A stretch of DNA of 24,741 bases, taken from the NCBI GenBank assembly GCA_041917855.1, contig JAYRWT010000005.1, positions 1-24,741 of the forward strand, given 5' to 3'. Below the pieces are notes generated by a model. That model worked only from the letters and a program-made list of their open reading frames with translations. It searched no databases and was not told where the DNA came from. Position numbers and translations under genes: made by a program. The DNA is from CALBLZ01 sp041917855. GTDB lineage: Bacteria; Patescibacteriota; UBA1384; CAILIB01. Below, one piece after another: positions 22,877 through 24,741 of this stretch (positions are counted from its first letter, which is position 1; the number at the start of each line of letters is the position of its first letter).

Positions 22877-22892
22877 ACACTACATATAGTAG
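22877..22892. promoter_or_regulatory. NrdR box, proximal
   Basis: ACACTACATATAGTAG is close to the NrdR-box consensus ACACwATATATwGTGT. It starts 7 nt upstream of the nrdR ATG. Any -10 giving a short leader must overlap it, which fits repression by occlusion. Confidence 0.75.
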
Positions 22893-22909
22893 ACAGTAAC
22901 GATGATGAA

Positions 22910-22925
22910 CCACATTATATTGTGT
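22910..22925. promoter_or_regulatory. NrdR box, distal
   Basis: CCACATTATATTGTGT, read on the other strand as ACACAATATAATGTGG, closely matches the consensus. Its centre lies 33 bp from that of the proximal box, about three helical turns, the usual paired arrangement. Confidence 0.78.
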
Positions 22926-23014
22926 TTCAATGCCTTGAGCGCCGTAGTAATCAAAAAATGGCTGTAGGAGTATATTTTCGGTTTATGTTTGGTTTTTGTG
23001 TGAGGATTGCATAC

Positions 23015-23040
23015 AAAAAACCCGGCAGGTGCCGGGTTTT
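23015..23040 (-). terminator. Intrinsic terminator of the DUF2680-like gene
   Basis: On the minus strand a stem AAAACCCGGC/GCCGGGTTTT with a 4-nt loop is followed by a run of six T, 30 nt after the stop codon at 23071. The plus strand also ends in TTTTCTTT, so it may work both ways. Between here and the NrdR boxes (22926-23014) nothing else is recognised. Confidence 0.85.
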
Positions 23041-23070
23041 CTTTCAGGTTAAACGCTGCTGCAAGGTGCG

Positions 23071-23538
23071 TTATGGCATCATGCCAGGACCGCCGTGACC
23101 ACGTCCGGGGCCTCCCATGCCTTTTCCAGCCATAGGTAAGTACTGGGTATCGATGCCATTATCTTTTGCCCACTGCTGGGTATCAGACTTCAGGCTGTCC
23201 ATTTGCTTGCGGAGGTCGTCCATTTTAGCGCTTACCTCTTTTTGCTTGGCTAAGAGCTTAGCTTTTTGATCTGCGGTAATTTTGCCGTCAGTCACAGCTT
23301 GGGTAAGTTTTGTTTCATAGCTGGCTAGGCGATCTGCGCTGCGAGCGGCTTCTTCTTCACTGCGTACTGATTCCAGTGCGCTCTGCACGTTCTCAGTGGA
23401 TGTATTTAGTTTTGTTGCTAGCTTGCCGGCTAGATCAGTGTTGTTGATGTGAGCAGAAGCGGCGGAAACGCCGAGTCCAATGCCGACTGCAGCGGCTGCG
23501 CCAGTAGCTACGTACGCTGCTTTGTAGAGTGTCTTCAT
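23071..23538 (-). CDS. Exported DUF2680-like small helical protein
   Basis: No biochemical role is established. From the ATG at 23538 it has 155 residues: a signal peptide (1-30, ending SAASA), then a charged helical region with the repeated pattern DLAGKLATKLNTSTENVQSAL and DGKITADQKAKLLAKQKEV, which fits the DUF2680 (YckD-like) theme of secreted proteins, and a C-terminal tail rich in Gly, Met, His and Pro (GKGMGGPGRGHGGPGMMP), possibly metal-binding. The reading frame stays open 23 codons further upstream, but the chosen Met directly starts the signal peptide. No clear Shine-Dalgarno or -10 is seen; an inverted repeat lies upstream. Confidence 0.75.
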   Translation of the reverse strand: MKTLYKAAYVATGAAAAVGIGLGVSAASAHINNTDLAGKLATKLNTSTENVQSALESVRSEEEAARSADRLASYETKLTQAVTDGKITADQKAKLLAKQKEVSAKMDDLRKQMDSLKSDTQQWAKDNGIDTQYLPMAGKGMGGPGRGHGGPGMMP

Positions 23539-23586
23539 AAAGAGTGTGTTACTAAGTAAGATTCGAGTTGTGTAATGTGCACTGAC

Positions 23587-23643
23587 GACACGGTACGTAT
23601 GCGTCACGTGTCAGGTTTTATTGCGGCGATGCATCACCGTGTC
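23587..23643 (-). promoter_or_regulatory. Inverted repeat upstream of the DUF2680-like gene
   Basis: GACACGGT (23587-23594) and ACCGTGTC (23636-23643) form a perfect 8-bp inverted repeat. The ACAC within the left arm can pair instead with GTGTCAG (23608-23614) through CTGAC at 23582. The two pairings exclude each other. It may be an operator or an RNA leader structure. Confidence 0.35.
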
Positions 23644-23668
23644 TGTACTGTAGTAGGGCAATGTGAAC

Positions 23669-24741
23669 TTAGTGTGAAGCCGATGATGACTTGTCCTTTT
23701 GTTTGTATAATTCGGCAAGTTCTTGGTTAAGAACGGCAATACTAGTCGGTCCGTTAAAGATGAGGCCGGTAGCAATCTGAATCAGGTCGGCGCCTGCAGA
23801 CAGCACAGCGTAGGCATCATCTGCAGTCTGTATGCCACCACAGGCGATCACAGCAAAACGATCGCCATAGCGCTGTTTCACCTCAGCTACGGCCTGCAGG
23901 GTGCCAGGAAAGAGTCGCTTGCCACTTAAGCCGCCTGGTATGTTCGTGTAGTGTGTGCTGTTAGGTAGTGATTCACGTTTTTTCGTAAGGTTGCTCAAAA
24001 CAATCCCCCGCACCTGTTTTGCCGTACTAAGTATGTCGAGTAGGGTATATCGTTGCTTGGTTGTGAGATCTGGTGAAAGTTTCACAAAAATTGGAGGCAG
24101 CGAGCCTTTTGGCAGTGAGTCAAGCAGGGTGTGCAGGTGCTCAGGCTGCAAGAATGGCTGACCACAGCTTGTGTTTGGGCAGCTGAGGTTGAGCGTAAGG
24201 TAGTCTGCGCACTCCTTAAAATACTCTATCCCCCAAACATACTCCTCAACCATTGCGGGAATGGTACTGGCCTGACCATCATTGGTGGGGGCAATACTAA
24301 CGCCAACCTGAAAACTACTCTCAGGGGAATAGCTGTCTAGAATACGCTGCCGTACCGTAGCGGCCCCGGCACTTTTTAAGCCGTAGTTTACGAAAATACC
24401 TCCAAGTTCTGGAGCCCGAGTTAGGCGCTTGCCGGTATTTCCTGCGTACGCGCGTTTGGTTACGCTGCCTATTTCTGCAAAGCCAAAACCAAGATTGGGT
24501 AGTACTTGTAATAGGTCTGCATTTTTATCGAAGCCTGCCGCTAAGCCAATCGGAGAAGTAAATGAGAGCCCGGCTACATTGCGTTGTAGCAAAGGGTATT
24601 TTTTGGCAAGCAGAGGCGAAAAGCCACTTGAAAGATGGGTGCGGCCTAAGGCTTTGCCTACCGTAAGCATGCGGTCGTGCACGCGCTCTGGATCAATGCG
24701 AAAGAGGATGGGCTTAACTACCGATCTGTACCCCAGCTGCG
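23669..24741 (-). CDS. pyrD: Dihydroorotate dehydrogenase, class 2-like (partial, 5' end at window edge)
   Basis: FMN enzyme of pyrimidine synthesis that oxidises dihydroorotate to orotate. The frame is open to the right edge: before the first in-frame GTG (24682) it reads VVKPILFRIDPERVHDRM, matching the FQLDPERAHE N-terminus of class 2 enzymes. The start is therefore at or just beyond the edge and the GTG is internal. Seen: GLAAGFDKNAD, FAEIGSVTKRA, FVKLSPDL, and the FMN-phosphate site GGIQTADDAYAVLSAGADLIQIATGLIFNGP. The N-terminal extension and GFDKN are class 2 (quinone-linked, membrane-associated) traits. The catalytic segment, however, reads NLSCPNT, with Cys as in class 1 instead of the class 2 Ser (SSPNT), and NYGLKS replaces NRMGFNN. 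Confidence 0.93.
   Translation of the reverse strand, partial: QLGYRSVVKPILFRIDPERVHDRMLTVGKALGRTHLSSGFSPLLAKKYPLLQRNVAGLSFTSPIGLAAGFDKNADLLQVLPNLGFGFAEIGSVTKRAYAGNTGKRLTRAPELGGIFVNYGLKSAGAATVRQRILDSYSPESSFQVGVSIAPTNDGQASTIPAMVEEYVWGIEYFKECADYLTLNLSCPNTSCGQPFLQPEHLHTLLDSLPKGSLPPIFVKLSPDLTTKQRYTLLDILSTAKQVRGIVLSNLTKKRESLPNSTHYTNIPGGLSGKRLFPGTLQAVAEVKQRYGDRFAVIACGGIQTADDAYAVLSAGADLIQIATGLIFNGPTSIAVLNQELAELYKQKDKSSSASH

Noticed and set aside
1..24741. Alternative genetic code (TGA as Gly)
   Set aside because: TGA ends the NatA-like and PH-domain genes at sensible positions, and no conserved motif is read through TGA.
1..24741. Insertion sequences, prophage genes or defence systems
   Set aside because: No transposase, integrase, phage structural, nuclease-methylase or toxin-antitoxin pair was recognised in any frame.

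Overview
The window is a compact bacterial chromosome segment. Fifteen of the 18 protein genes and all three tRNA genes are on the minus strand. Only the surface protein at 8403, gtrA at 17564 and a small orphan gene at 18055 are on the plus strand. TGA ends real genes (the NatA-type ATPase and the PH-domain protein), so the standard code applies and the TGA-recoding Patescibacteria lineages are excluded. An LCP wall ligase, a parvulin anchored by an N-terminal membrane segment, no outer-membrane genes, fused MFS/spermidine-synthase and PH-domain membrane proteins and a lamin-tail surface protein fit a Patescibacteria (CPR) genome, possibly Saccharibacteria. This placement is inference from gene content, with moderate to low confidence.

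Layout. 1-1397: an ABC exporter pair (permease cut by the left edge, then its ATPase). 1488-5043: envelope genes (polysaccharide deacetylase, tRNA-Asp, parvulin-type foldase, LytR-CpsA-Psr protein). 5088-8126: ruvB, a small two-helix membrane protein, a PH-domain membrane protein and queA, overlapping or tightly packed. 8127-8402: a control region with a strong -35, an AT-rich upstream stretch and a 5' leader able to fold. 8403-10658: a cell-surface protein with lamin-tail, Ig-like and Fn3-like domains. 10659-11031: terminators, tRNA-Thr and an unusual array of four hairpins interleaved with GTGAGCGAA-like repeats. 11032-17519: a membrane spermidine-synthase-like fusion, tRNA-Gly, an alkyltransferase-like DNA repair protein, two membrane glycosyltransferases and a coiled-coil membrane metalloprotease. 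17564-18387: gtrA and an orphan gene. 18447-22925: an nrdR-nrdA-nrdB operon under paired NrdR boxes. 23071-24741: a secreted DUF2680-like protein and pyrD, cut by the right edge.

Functional themes. Most genes serve the cell envelope and surface polysaccharides. The nrd operon supplies deoxynucleotides with a class Ic (Phe-containing, probably Mn/Fe) small subunit, read directly from the residue pattern. First genes of transcription units often carry an extended -10 (TGCTATAnT) exactly 6 nt before the start codon, which implies leaderless mRNAs. Two downstream cistrons (the permease and nrdA) instead have strong Shine-Dalgarno sequences. The surface-protein gene is the exception, with a leader of about 110 nt.
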